Of a stretch of 64,000 bases of DNA, positions 31,573-40,372 are shown piece after piece (the first letter of the stretch is position 1; every line of letters starts with the position of its first letter). The position numbers and the translations under genes are program-made. A model generated the notes under the pieces. It was not told where the DNA came from and did no database searches. It saw nothing but the letters and a program-made list of their open reading frames with translations. Origin of the DNA: Anaerobium acetethylicum (GTDB lineage Bacteria > Bacillota > Clostridia > Lachnospirales > Lachnospiraceae); the NCBI RefSeq assembly GCF_900096945.1, contig NZ_FMKA01000017.1, positions 1 to 64,000 of the forward strand, in the 5' to 3' direction.

Positions 31573-32913
31573 ATGTCCAATATGAAAAAAAGCTTTTATC
31601 TGAAAATGCTGTCTATAGCATTTCCGGTCATTTGCCAAAGCATCATAACAATAGGAATCAATATGATTGGCACCATTATGCTGGGGCATTTTGGGGAAGA
31701 ACAGCTGTCTGCTGCGTCATTGGCGAATCAGTATATATCCGTATTTTATATCCTGAGCCTCGGAATAGGCTCAGGGGCAGCGGTGCTGACTGCACAGTTT
31801 TTCGGAAAGAACAATTTGATAAGTTTCCGTAAAACGGCTACTTTGATGTATAGATTTGAAATGTGCATGATTCTGCTGTTTTCTGCCGTTTCAGGATTTT
31901 TCCCGGAAAAAGTCATGGGATTTCTAACACGTGATGCAGAGATTATTGGATATGGTGCGGAGTATCTCAGGATATCAGCCTTTTCCTATTTCTTTTTCGG
32001 GATAGCATTGACTACAACTTTTATGTTGAGGAATGTGGGCAAGGTATACATTCCGCTTATAAGTTCAGCAGGAGCATTTTTTATCAATATATTTTTCAGC
32101 TGGGTATTTATTTTTGGCCGATTGGGAATGGAAAGAATGGAGATCAGGGGGGCGGCTCTGGGGACCCTGATTGCCAGAATTTTTGAATTCGCCGTTATAG
32201 CAGGGAGCTTTATCATCAGGGAAAAGAGAATCGGATACAGGATCAGACATTTCTTTCAGCCCTGCAAAGAAGTCGTAAAACAGTATGTGAGATATTGCAT
32301 GCCGGTATTTTTCAGTGATTTTCTTCTTGCAGCCGGGAATATGCTGGTCGTTGTAGTGATCGGACATGTAGGAACTTTATTTGTCTCTGCCTATGCTATC
32401 GCTTCTGTGGCTGTACAGCTCTATAATGTCTTTACTTCTGGATTATACAGCTCGAGCAGTATCATGATAGGGGTTGCGGTTGGGCAGGAAAAGGTGGAAG
32501 AGGCATTTGCGCAGGGAAAGGAATTTTTGAAGATCAGTCTGATTGCCAGTATTGCAGCATGTTTCCTGCTCAATATCATTTCTGAGCCTTTCATAGGTCT
32601 TTATAATGTCAGTCCGGAAACAGTAAAAGCAACGGGAGAACTGATGAGGGCAGTGAGCTTCATCGTTATATTCCAGATTATCGAGGAGGTCATGACAAAA
32701 GGAGTATTAAGAGGCGGAGGCGATACCAGGTTTCTGATGGTGGCGGATGTACTGTTCTTATGGATATTATCAGTACCTTTGGGGTGTTTAGCGGCATTCT
32801 GGTTCCGTTGGCCGCCTGCAGCCATATATATCTGCTTGAAATCCGACTGTATAGTCAAGGTAATATGGTGCATATGGAGATTCAGAAGCAGGAAGTGGAT
32901 TCATATTGTTTAG
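31573..32913 (+). CDS. MATE-family efflux transporter
   Basis: A 446-residue membrane protein with twelve predicted helices and the MATE signatures (SIAFPVICQSIITIGINMIGTIMLGHFGEEQLSA, LRNVGKVYIPLISSAGA, TKGVLRGGGDTRFLMVAD). It exports cationic compounds, or in some clades metabolites, using Na+ or H+. The ORF track start (31396) is 59 codons too early: GGAGAGGG lies before the ATG at 31573, and the extra residues come from leader DNA. It lies behind operator O3, so it may export a product or a toxic analogue of the hydroxy-acid pathway (inference). Its last codons are duplicated at 14556. Confidence 0.88.
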   Translation: MSNMKKSFYLKMLSIAFPVICQSIITIGINMIGTIMLGHFGEEQLSAASLANQYISVFYILSLGIGSGAAVLTAQFFGKNNLISFRKTATLMYRFEMCMILLFSAVSGFFPEKVMGFLTRDAEIIGYGAEYLRISAFSYFFFGIALTTTFMLRNVGKVYIPLISSAGAFFINIFFSWVFIFGRLGMERMEIRGAALGTLIARIFEFAVIAGSFIIREKRIGYRIRHFFQPCKEVVKQYVRYCMPVFFSDFLLAAGNMLVVVVIGHVGTLFVSAYAIASVAVQLYNVFTSGLYSSSSIMIGVAVGQEKVEEAFAQGKEFLKISLIASIAACFLLNIISEPFIGLYNVSPETVKATGELMRAVSFIVIFQIIEEVMTKGVLRGGGDTRFLMVADVLFLWILSVPLGCLAAFWFRWPPAAIYICLKSDCIVKVIWCIWRFRSRKWIHIV

Positions 32914-33028
32914 AGCAGTGGTAATATAGGAATAATGGAATAGAAGTTGCTTTTATGAGTATGATTTTTGACCTTTCAGCATCGATCCTTAATTCGAATA
33001 TGAGAAAAGGTCAAAATCATACACTTTT
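32835..33028 (+). repeat. 194-base repeat with terminator dyad (partner at 14555-14748)
   Basis: It covers the MATE gene end and the following spacer. Within it GTATGATTTTTGACCTTT (32959) and AAAGGTCAAAATCATAC (33006) form a 17-bp stem with a one-base bulge, followed by ACTTTTTT. This is probably the MATE terminator. Confidence 0.85.
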
Positions 33029-33115
33029 TTAACCGTTAAGGATGCAGACGTTGAATGTATATACTGTTAGAATGTAAACAAACACAAAAGAATACCCAAA
33101 AAGAAGGAGAGCAAC

Positions 33116-34087
33116 ATGAAAATATTAGGTATATCATTCGGCAAAAAGAATGCAAATACAGACATTATGGTAAAGGAAGCACTGTTTGGTGCTAAAGAAG
33201 GAGCACCAGATGCAGAAATAAAATTTATCAATACAAACAAACTGACAATTGACCGCTGTACAGGATGTGGTGCATGTTCAAAAAATCTTGAAAAGGGCAA
33301 TGACAATGACTGTATCGTAAAAGACGATATGCAGATGCTGGAAAATGCTATCCGTGAAGCAGATTGTCTGATTGTGGGTGCTCCTGTTTATGTGCTGCAG
33401 CCGGTAGGCCAGTTTAAGAATATGGTGGATCGTTTCTCATGCAGACACGATGTATCTGCAATCAACTGGGTGCTGGATAAGAGAAGAAATGGGGAAGCGC
33501 CTGGAGATCCGGATGCATTTCCACAGGAACGTCTGAAAAAGCGTTATGTTTCCTATATTTCTGTTGGCGGAGCCATAACTCAGAACTGGGTATCCATGGG
33601 TACGGCAACTATGCATCTGTTTGGTTTTCCTGCAATGATGAAAGTGATCGGAAATTATGATGCACACAATATGGGTACTACTGGAAACCCTATTTTAGAC
33701 GAAAAACTAATGTCCGAAATTCATGAGATGGGTAAACAGACTTCAGAAGCATATGGAAAAGCTGATCATGAGATTGAATGGTTTGGTCCGGTTGGAACCT
33801 GTCCGGTTTGTCATCAGAACCTGATTACTTTAAATGGAACAACAACCGTTGAATGTCCAATCTGTGGTATCGAAGGAAAACTTTCAGTAGATGGAGAGCG
33901 CGTAAATGTAGAATTCTCTGAGAAGCAGCAGGCAAGAGCAAGGGGAACCTTCGCTGGACTTCGTGAGCACACAACAGAAATCCAGGGATTTGGAGCAATC
34001 TGTGCACCTAAGATTATGGCAAACAAAGAAATGCTGGATGCGAAGATGGAAGTATACAAAAATTTCGAGAAATATATAGCAGAGTAA
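33116..34087 (+). CDS. flavodoxin-fold reductase with Cys cluster and rubredoxin-like zinc knuckle
   Basis: A 323-residue protein. Residues 1-200 are an NADPH-dependent FMN reductase/iron-sulfur flavoprotein domain: a modified FMN loop ISFGKKNANTD, then CTGCGACSKNLEKGNDNDC (cluster-type cysteines), then GAPVYVLQPVGQFKNMVDRFS. Residues 225-260 carry two CxxC pairs, CPVCHQ and CPICG, forming a rubredoxin-like or zinc-ribbon module. A helical tail ends in IAE. Similar proteins are reductases of unknown substrates in anaerobes. AAGGAGAG precedes the ATG. It is flanked by the 194-base repeat and a terminator, so it looks monocistronic. Confidence 0.78.
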   Translation: MKILGISFGKKNANTDIMVKEALFGAKEGAPDAEIKFINTNKLTIDRCTGCGACSKNLEKGNDNDCIVKDDMQMLENAIREADCLIVGAPVYVLQPVGQFKNMVDRFSCRHDVSAINWVLDKRRNGEAPGDPDAFPQERLKKRYVSYISVGGAITQNWVSMGTATMHLFGFPAMMKVIGNYDAHNMGTTGNPILDEKLMSEIHEMGKQTSEAYGKADHEIEWFGPVGTCPVCHQNLITLNGTTTVECPICGIEGKLSVDGERVNVEFSEKQQARARGTFAGLREHTTEIQGFGAICAPKIMANKEMLDAKMEVYKNFEKYIAE

Positions 34088-34179
34088 GTGAATGATGAGA
34101 AAGGCAGGTCGGGTGTTCTGGCAATCTGGCTTCGAGCTTACGGTATTTGATCTACCTGCATCAATCAGCCCTCAGCACG

Positions 34180-34229
34180 ACAAAGTGTCTTTACCCTCAA
34201 GATTGAGGACGAAGACACTTTGTTTTTTA
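34180..34229 (+). terminator. rho-independent terminator
   Basis: ACAAAGTGTCTT and AAGACACTTTGT form a 12-bp stem enclosing CCTCAA/TTGAGG, followed by TTTTTT. It ends the flavoprotein gene. Confidence 0.9.
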
Positions 34230-34349
34230 TAATATGTTAAAAAGCAACAAAAATATGGCTGACAAATTATCTATAATAGCAATTGTAACAAACCAGATAA
34301 TTTGTTATAGTTAATGCAACTTAAAAAGTTATATTTTTTTTGCAAGTTT

Positions 34350-34363
34350 TGAAAACGTTTTCA
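34350..34363. promoter_or_regulatory. LacI-type operator (or cre) before the sulfatase-locus regulator
   Basis: The perfect palindrome TGAAAACGTTTTCA lies just upstream of the regulator start codon. The same core recurs before the sulfatase gene. It fits self-control by the LacI protein, but it also matches the CcpA cre consensus. Confidence 0.75.
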
Positions 34364-34378
34364 GAAAGGCGGGACAGC

Positions 34379-35413
34379 ATGGCAGCATCTATTCATGACG
34401 TGGCAAAGAGAGCCGGTGTCTCTATTGCAACAGTATCAAGGATTATCAATAGCAGCGCGACAGTCAGCGATAACAAAGCCGCGGCTGTCAGGGAAGCGAT
34501 GGAATATTTCAATTATGAACCGAATCAGTTCGGACGGGGTCTTGTAAAGCAGACCTCTCACATGATAGGAGTCTATTTCCCGCATTCGACAGGATCCATC
34601 TTCGACTCAGACTACAACCTGGAGCTCCTGAAAGGAATGGAGCAGGTTCTTTCCAGGCATAATTACAGCCTCGTATTGATTAGTGAAAATGACGAATATG
34701 AAAAAAAGAAGATGGCAAAACCGAAATTCCTGGAATATGTCAGCCAGAAAAGGGTAGATGGTCTGCTGATCAGCGGGCTGACTCAAAAATCATCTGCTGA
34801 GGAAGCGTTCAAGCAGCTTTTGGAAGAAGAATATCCTATGATATATATCGGAAAGAGATTCCATAAAAAAGGGTACAATGTATATGCACAGTATGAAGTC
34901 TACATGTACAAGATGGTGGAAACCCTTTACCAGAAAAATCACAGGGATATTCTGATCCATATATGGTATATGCATAAGGAGCTGTTCAAAAACGTAGCCG
35001 ACCGGATTAGGGAACACATGCCGGAGGTCAGGATTCAGCTGATTATCTCTGATTCGACAGGAGCATCTGACAGGAAGTACTGGGTCGAGAACCTAAAGAA
35101 ATATGTTCAGGAAGAAAAATATACTGCGGTCTGCATTTCAGGAATGGAGAGCATCGGTATCCTTTTAAGCGCAAGTGCAGAGCTGGAACTTCATATTCCG
35201 GATGACCTGTCGGTTATTGCGGTTGAGCATAAGAAGGGTCAGGGTCAGCGTTCGTATCCGGCAATCGATGCATTCTATGTTCCTGTATTCGAGATGGGAG
35301 CCGGTGCAGCAGACTTGCTCATTGGATGTGTAGAGGGACAGGAAATTTCGGATCATTCCATGGAATTTGAGACCGTATACATTGAGAGAGAGTCAATCAA
35401 AGACAGGAACTAA
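34379..35413 (+). CDS. LacI-family regulator of the sulfatase locus
   Basis: A 344-residue repressor. The helix-turn-helix reads MAASIHDVAKRAGVSIATVSRIINSS, followed by hinge residues NYEPNQFGRGLVKQTS and a sugar-binding-type sensor domain. The ORF track starts 13 codons upstream, but that stretch contains the operator itself, and AAAGGCGGG lies before the ATG at 34379. The matching palindromes here and at 35471 suggest that it represses itself and the sulfatase-symporter genes. The sensor domain contains VDGLLISGLTQKS. The inducer is probably a sulfated or desulfated sugar (inference). Confidence 0.9.
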   Translation: MAASIHDVAKRAGVSIATVSRIINSSATVSDNKAAAVREAMEYFNYEPNQFGRGLVKQTSHMIGVYFPHSTGSIFDSDYNLELLKGMEQVLSRHNYSLVLISENDEYEKKKMAKPKFLEYVSQKRVDGLLISGLTQKSSAEEAFKQLLEEEYPMIYIGKRFHKKGYNVYAQYEVYMYKMVETLYQKNHRDILIHIWYMHKELFKNVADRIREHMPEVRIQLIISDSTGASDRKYWVENLKKYVQEEKYTAVCISGMESIGILLSASAELELHIPDDLSVIAVEHKKGQGQRSYPAIDAFYVPVFEMGAGAADLLIGCVEGQEISDHSMEFETVYIERESIKDRN

Positions 35414-35432
35414 AGCAGAAAAAAAATAACAA

Positions 35433-35456
35433 CAAGGGTCTGCATGGCAAACCCTT
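35433..35456 (+). terminator. weak hairpin after the LacI gene
   Basis: AAGGGT and ACCCTT form a short stem followed by TTGTTT. It may only partly stop transcription before the sulfatase promoter region. Confidence 0.4.
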
Positions 35457-35470
35457 TGTTTACACATAAA

Positions 35471-35488
35471 TTTGAAAACGTTTTCAAA
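35471..35488. promoter_or_regulatory. LacI-type operator (or cre) before the sulfatase gene
   Basis: TTTGAAAACGTTTTCAAA is an 18-base perfect palindrome 33 bases before the sulfatase ATG. It shares the TGAAAACGTTTTCA core with the site at 34350. Confidence 0.8.
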
Positions 35489-35520
35489 AGCGCAAAGACG
35501 ATAAGAAAGGAATCAGAAAT

Positions 35521-37287
35521 ATGAAAGCAATAATGGTAATGTATGACTCTTTAAACCGAAAGATGCTGGAACCTTATGGATGTGACTGGGTAAAGACCCC
35601 GAATTTCACAAGGCTGGCTGAAAAGTCAGTAACGTTCGACTGCAATTATGTTGGAAGTATGCCGTGCATGCCCGCAAGAAGGGAACTCCACACGGGAAGA
35701 TATAATTTCCTCCACAGGAGCTGGGGGCCAATGGAGCCATTTGATGATTCGATGCCGGAGATGCTCAAGATGAACGGCATTTATACCCATCTGGTTTCAG
35801 ATCACCAGCACTACTGGGAAGATGGGGGATGTACCTATCACAGCAGATACAACACCTGGGAGTGTACGAGAGGCCAGGAAGGAGATACATGGAAAGCCCT
35901 GCCCGAACTGATTGAAGCTTCCCATAGAAAAGGCGGACTTTCGATTTTTGATAAGATGCATAAGCATGACGCAGTAAACCGCAAGTATATTGACGCAGAA
36001 GAAAAGATGCCACAGGCAGTAACCTTTCAGGCAGGACTTGAATTTCTTGAAAAGAATCACGAGGCAGATGACTGGTTCCTGCAGATTGAAACCTTTGACC
36101 CCCATGAGCCATTCTTCACCCAGGAGGAATATAAAAAGCTGTATCCTCATGAATATGACGGCCTCATGAAGGACTGGCCGCCTTACTATTTCGTGACGGA
36201 AGGAGAGGAATCGGTACGACATATGAGATTTGAATATGCAGCGCTGATAACCATGTGCGACAGATACCTTGGTAAGGTGCTGGATTTTATGGATGAGCAT
36301 GACATGTGGAAGGATACGATGCTTATTGTCAACACGGACCATGGCTATCTTCTCGGTGAGCACGGGTGGTGGAGCAAGACGGTAATGCCTACCTACGATG
36401 AAATCGCAAGAACGCCCCTGTTCATATATGATCCGAGGAGCAAAGTCAGAGGCGAACGCCGTGGCATGCTGACCCAGACGATTGATCTTCCGGCGACCGT
36501 TCTCGAGTATTTCAATCTTCCGATTCCGAAAGACATGCAGGGAAAATCGCTCAGGAAGGCGATAGAAGAAAGCGAACCGGTCCGCGACTATGCCCTTTTC
36601 GGGTATCATGAAGGACATACCAATATCACGGACGGAAGATGGGTCTATATGAGAGCGCCGAAAAGTGGAGATGGGCAGCCAATTTATGAATACACCCTGA
36701 TGCCCACTCATATGCGCAGCATGTTCCAGCCATCCGAGCTTCAGGATATCCAGCTGCAGGAACCGTTTGCATTTACGAAGGGCTGCAGGACAATGAAGAT
36801 AAAAGCAGCCGCCGGCATGACGGATCCGGCAAACTATGGTACCAGGCTGTATGATCTGCAGAATGATCCGATGCAGAAACATCCGGTTTATGATATAGAA
36901 AAAGAGACTGAAATGGCCAATCTGATGATACGTGCAATGGGGGAGAATGAATGCCCGCAGGAACGTTTTGCAAAGTTTGGATTTCCGGAAGGAAGAGAGG
37001 TCACAAAACAGGAGGTGGAAGATTCAAACAGAGAGGCGAAAGAAATGCGCATGCCGATAGGTCTTGAGCAGTGCAGCTGGACAGAAGGCGCAGTCAATAT
37101 GTACCATACGCTGCATAAATTCCTGATGCCGGAGAAATCGGAGGAGGTAGTCAGGATGCTGAGAGAAGTGGCAGAAGGAGGAAAAATTGATGAGGCGGAC
37201 ATGATAGAGCTTATAAAGATAGTCGTTCCGGAACAGTCAAGGGAAATGGTCATGTATTTTACACTTTTGAATAGCAGGACAGAATAG
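35521..37287 (+). CDS. Cys-type sulfatase
   Basis: A 588-residue type I sulfatase that removes sulfate esters from a carbohydrate or aryl substrate. The signature C-x-P-x-R is seen as CMPARRELHTGR near residue 49. The first Cys must be oxidised to formylglycine by the anaerobic maturase encoded 3.4 kb downstream. Metal ligands appear in VMYDSLNRKMLEPYG at the N-terminus and in NTDHGYLLGEHGWW near residue 265. The C-terminal part has LYDLQNDPMQ and an unusual helical extension of about 130 residues. No signal peptide is visible, so it probably acts in the cytoplasm on imported sugars, consistent with the GPH symporter next door. The glycan is unknown. Confidence 0.9.
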   Translation: MKAIMVMYDSLNRKMLEPYGCDWVKTPNFTRLAEKSVTFDCNYVGSMPCMPARRELHTGRYNFLHRSWGPMEPFDDSMPEMLKMNGIYTHLVSDHQHYWEDGGCTYHSRYNTWECTRGQEGDTWKALPELIEASHRKGGLSIFDKMHKHDAVNRKYIDAEEKMPQAVTFQAGLEFLEKNHEADDWFLQIETFDPHEPFFTQEEYKKLYPHEYDGLMKDWPPYYFVTEGEESVRHMRFEYAALITMCDRYLGKVLDFMDEHDMWKDTMLIVNTDHGYLLGEHGWWSKTVMPTYDEIARTPLFIYDPRSKVRGERRGMLTQTIDLPATVLEYFNLPIPKDMQGKSLRKAIEESEPVRDYALFGYHEGHTNITDGRWVYMRAPKSGDGQPIYEYTLMPTHMRSMFQPSELQDIQLQEPFAFTKGCRTMKIKAAAGMTDPANYGTRLYDLQNDPMQKHPVYDIEKETEMANLMIRAMGENECPQERFAKFGFPEGREVTKQEVEDSNREAKEMRMPIGLEQCSWTEGAVNMYHTLHKFLMPEKSEEVVRMLREVAEGGKIDEADMIELIKIVVPEQSREMVMYFTLLNSRTE

Positions 37288-37288
37288 G

Positions 37289-37495
37289 CGGCGCTATGAG
37301 TCTGACGAATTATATGATTTGAAGAATGATCCAAATGAAACAGATAACCGGATAAATGATCCGTTCTACAGAGAGGTCCTTCTGGATATGAAGGAACGTC
37401 TGCTGGAACACTATCAGGATACCTGTGATGTAGTACCGTTCCAGAAGGATATGCGGGCGGAGAAGAATTTTCTGACCCGATTAATGAACAATTAA
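37289..37495 (+). pseudogene. C-terminal remnant of a second sulfatase
   Basis: In a frame offset from the intact sulfatase, this reads RRYESDELYDLKNDPNETDN, then INDPFYREVLLDMKERLLEH, and ends in a stop at 37493-37495. The LYDL-NDP-E pattern and the following helix are typical of sulfatase C-termini. It is not the frameshifted end of the intact gene, because that gene has its own LYDLQNDP further upstream. It is best read as the tail of a neighbouring sulfatase gene lost by deletion. Confidence 0.8.
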
Positions 37496-37509
37496 AGGAG
37501 AAAAATATT

Positions 37510-38877
37510 ATGAACAGTAAATACGCAAAAGCTTCGTTTTTAGATGTTTTCAAATATTCATTCGGTGGTTTAGGATCCAATCTTGCATTTATACTTACCA
37601 TGTCTTATTTGACATTTTTCTATACTGATATCTTTGGAATCGATTCGATGGTTGTGGCAGGTCTGATGCTGATAGCGCGCCTGATTGACGCGTTTACTGA
37701 TCCGCTAATGGGGATGATTGGGGATCACACCAGAAGCAAGTTGGGAAAATACCGCCCATGGATCATTATCGGAGCACCGCTGCTAGGAGTACTGGTATTC
37801 ATGCTGTTTACGGCTCCGGAACTGTCTCCTAACATGAAAATCGTATATGTGTATGCTGTCTATATTACATATTCACTGGCATCAACGATTGTAAATATCC
37901 CATATCATTCACTGACACCTGTGATTTCAAAGGATCCATACCAAAGAACGGTAATCGTTTCCTGGAAGCAGGGCATGGGGACTGTTGCGCAGTTTGTCAT
38001 TACAATCATGGCACTGCCATTAGTTGAGCTGTTTGGAGGGGGAAAACAAGGCTGGGCAATGTATGGCGTTCTTATAGGTGTGGTAACGACTGTTTCCTTC
38101 TGGATCTGTGCATGGGGCGGAAAGAAATATGATGTGGTAGACATGGATGTTCCGCAGCAATCCTTCAGCCTGAAGGATGATTTGAAGCTTATCTTTGGAA
38201 ACAAGCCGATGGTCATGCTCATGATTGCATTTGGAACCGATGTGCTTGCAAACGCATCCTATAGCGCAGCAAATATGTATTATTTCAAATATGTGTTAAA
38301 TCGTATGGACCTGGTTCCGAAAGTGGCTTCAGCAATTCTGTTTGCAGGAATTATAACGCTCCCAATATTACCTGTTCTTGCTAAGTGGCTCGGGAAAAAA
38401 AGGCTTTACTGGCTGGGAAGTTTATTTTCAATCATTCCCCTGGCGGTTATGTGGTTCAGGCCGACTGCTCCTGTTATGGTGTTGATGAGCATGATGGCTG
38501 CATTTGGATTTATCTCAAGGATTCCGGCAAATCTTGGCTGGGCGATGCTTCCTGAATGTGTGGATTATGCGGAGTGGAAATATGGCGCACGTGGAGATGG
38601 CCTGATATCATCATCCCTCACATTTATGAATAAATTGGGAATGGCATTTGGAGGTGCAATGGTAAGTTTTGCCCTTGCAAAAGTTGGTTTTGTTCCGAAT
38701 GTCGCGCAGACGGATGCCGTAAACAATATGATCGTATTCCTTAGGTTTGGAATGCCGGTACTCGGATATGTTGCTTCACTGATTTCCATGTACTTCTATG
38801 AAATCACAAATGAAAAGTATAGTCAGATCCGGAGTGAACTGGATTTGAGAAACATGCAGAAGGAAGCGGCTATATAA
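37510..38877 (+). CDS. GPH-family sugar:cation symporter (MelB/GusB-like)
   Basis: A 455-residue major-facilitator protein with twelve predicted helices. Family segments are TDPLMGMIGDHTRSKLGKYRPWIIIGAPL in the first half and WAMLPECVDYAEWKYGARGDGLISSSLTFMNKLG in the second. Members take up oligosaccharides, glucuronides or other glycosides with Na+ or H+. AAAGGAG lies before the ATG. It follows the sulfatase and its remnant, so it probably imports the sulfated sugar that the sulfatase then processes inside the cell. Confidence 0.9.
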   Translation: MNSKYAKASFLDVFKYSFGGLGSNLAFILTMSYLTFFYTDIFGIDSMVVAGLMLIARLIDAFTDPLMGMIGDHTRSKLGKYRPWIIIGAPLLGVLVFMLFTAPELSPNMKIVYVYAVYITYSLASTIVNIPYHSLTPVISKDPYQRTVIVSWKQGMGTVAQFVITIMALPLVELFGGGKQGWAMYGVLIGVVTTVSFWICAWGGKKYDVVDMDVPQQSFSLKDDLKLIFGNKPMVMLMIAFGTDVLANASYSAANMYYFKYVLNRMDLVPKVASAILFAGIITLPILPVLAKWLGKKRLYWLGSLFSIIPLAVMWFRPTAPVMVLMSMMAAFGFISRIPANLGWAMLPECVDYAEWKYGARGDGLISSSLTFMNKLGMAFGGAMVSFALAKVGFVPNVAQTDAVNNMIVFLRFGMPVLGYVASLISMYFYEITNEKYSQIRSELDLRNMQKEAAI

Positions 38878-38959
38878 GGAAAGCGCATTGTTATCCCTTG
38901 CAAAGAAAACATTATTTTGATATGGTATATAAAAATGAGTTTCAGAAAGGATCACAAAA

Positions 38960-40087
38960 ATGCCGCCAATCCATGTATTAATAAAACCTTCATCTGGAAA
39001 CTGCAACCTGCGCTGCGAATACTGCTTCTATTACGATACCATGGCAAAACGGGAGCAGCCTTCATATGGATTTATGACAGAGCAGACGCTGGAAGCGGTG
39101 ATCAGAGAGGTGCTGGCTTTCGCCGAGGGCGAGTGCACCATCGCCTACCAGGGTGGGGAGCCCACACTCCGCGGGCTTGATTTCTTTAAGAAATCGATCG
39201 AGCTTCAGAAAAAACACAATGTAAACAAGGTCAGAATAAATAATGCGCTTCAGACGAATGGATACAGCATAGACAGGGAATGGGCGGAATTCTTTACAGA
39301 GCATAAGTTCCTCATAGGGGTTTCCATAGACGGAGTTCCGAAGGTCCATGACAGGTACCGTAAAAACGCCAAAGGGGAAGGCAGCTTCCACCAGGTGATC
39401 AAGACGGTGGACCTGTTCAGAAGTACAGGAGTGGAGTTCAACATACTGTCAGTGGTAAACGGAAAATCGGCGCGCCAGATTGAGCGAAACTATCAGTTCT
39501 TTAAAAAGAACGGGCTGGACTATCTGCAGTTCATCGCATGTCTGGATCCCCTGGGAGAGGAGCCGGGAAAACGGGAGTATTCCCTGACGCCTGAGGCTTA
39601 CGGCCACTTTCTGATCAGCCTTTTTGATTTGTGGTACGAGGATCTGAAGCGGGGAGAACAGCCCTATATCCGGCAGTTTGAAAACTATATCGCCATGCTG
39701 CTGGGCCATGCGCCCGAATCCTGCGACATGAGAGGCGTGTGCGGGAACCAGTATGTGGTAGAGGCGGACGGATCTGTGTATCCATGTGATTTCTATGTGC
39801 TGGATGATAAGAGGCTCGGCAATTTCAATGACAATACTGTCGTGGAGATTGACGAAGCAAGGAAGAAGATCCGGTTTGTCGAAGAATCCATGGAACACAG
39901 TGAAACCTGCAGGCAGTGCAGATATTATGCCTTGTGCCGTGGTGGATGCAGGAGGAACAGGCAGCCACAGGAACCCCATGAACAGTATTTTTGTGAATCA
40001 TTCAGGATGTTCTTCGATGCCTGTCTGCCAAGGATGCTGGAAATTGCAGACAGGATAAAACAGGGAAGCAGGGGTCAGAATGAATGA
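38960..40087 (+). CDS. anaerobic sulfatase-maturating enzyme (radical SAM)
   Basis: A 375-residue radical-SAM enzyme that converts the sulfatase active-site Cys to formylglycine without oxygen. The SAM cluster motif is CNLRCEYC near residue 14, and the SPASM-region cysteines include CDMRGVCG, YPCDFYVLDD and CRQCRYYALCRGGCRRNRQP, which bind auxiliary clusters. It matches the anSME family in length and order. GAAAGGATCAC precedes the ATG. Its partner is the CMPAR-type sulfatase in the same locus. A terminator follows. Confidence 0.93.
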   Translation: MPPIHVLIKPSSGNCNLRCEYCFYYDTMAKREQPSYGFMTEQTLEAVIREVLAFAEGECTIAYQGGEPTLRGLDFFKKSIELQKKHNVNKVRINNALQTNGYSIDREWAEFFTEHKFLIGVSIDGVPKVHDRYRKNAKGEGSFHQVIKTVDLFRSTGVEFNILSVVNGKSARQIERNYQFFKKNGLDYLQFIACLDPLGEEPGKREYSLTPEAYGHFLISLFDLWYEDLKRGEQPYIRQFENYIAMLLGHAPESCDMRGVCGNQYVVEADGSVYPCDFYVLDDKRLGNFNDNTVVEIDEARKKIRFVEESMEHSETCRQCRYYALCRGGCRRNRQPQEPHEQYFCESFRMFFDACLPRMLEIADRIKQGSRGQNE

Positions 40088-40160
40088 TCAGGTGGTGATT
40101 CCCAGAGAAATCGCCAGGTAATCATGCATCCGATAGCAGCATAATTTCAATAATAGTAAA

Positions 40161-40195
40161 AGAGGGCAAAGACGAATAACTTTGCTCTTTTTTTC
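40161..40195 (+). terminator. rho-independent terminator after anSME
   Basis: AGAGGGCAAAG and CTTTGCTCT form a stem with an 8-base loop followed by TTTTTTTC. Confidence 0.88.
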
Positions 40196-40329
40196 GTTTG
40201 ATGTTAAAAACCAATAGTTGATTTGTGACCTGCATTTCATGGAATGATGACATCAAATAAATTTCAGGCGTTATGCGGCGCCGCATTCTTCTTTGCCGAT
40301 ATTTACGTGATAGGAAGTTTGTATGGTAG

Positions 40330-40335
40330 TATAAT
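40330..40335 (+). promoter_or_regulatory. -10 element of the HTH-VOC gene
   Basis: TATAAT lies 38 bases before the start codon. The same promoter block (GTATGGTAGTATAAT) is kept in the dead copy at 14756. A good -35 is not obvious. Confidence 0.5.
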
Positions 40336-40372
40336 AGAATAAAAACGGTCGTATTTTACAGGAGGTATTATT

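Noticed and set aside
37261-37495. Frameshift in the intact sulfatase gene
   Set aside because: The intact gene already has its own LYDLQNDP C-terminal block, so the second LYDLKNDP cannot be the displaced end of the same protein.
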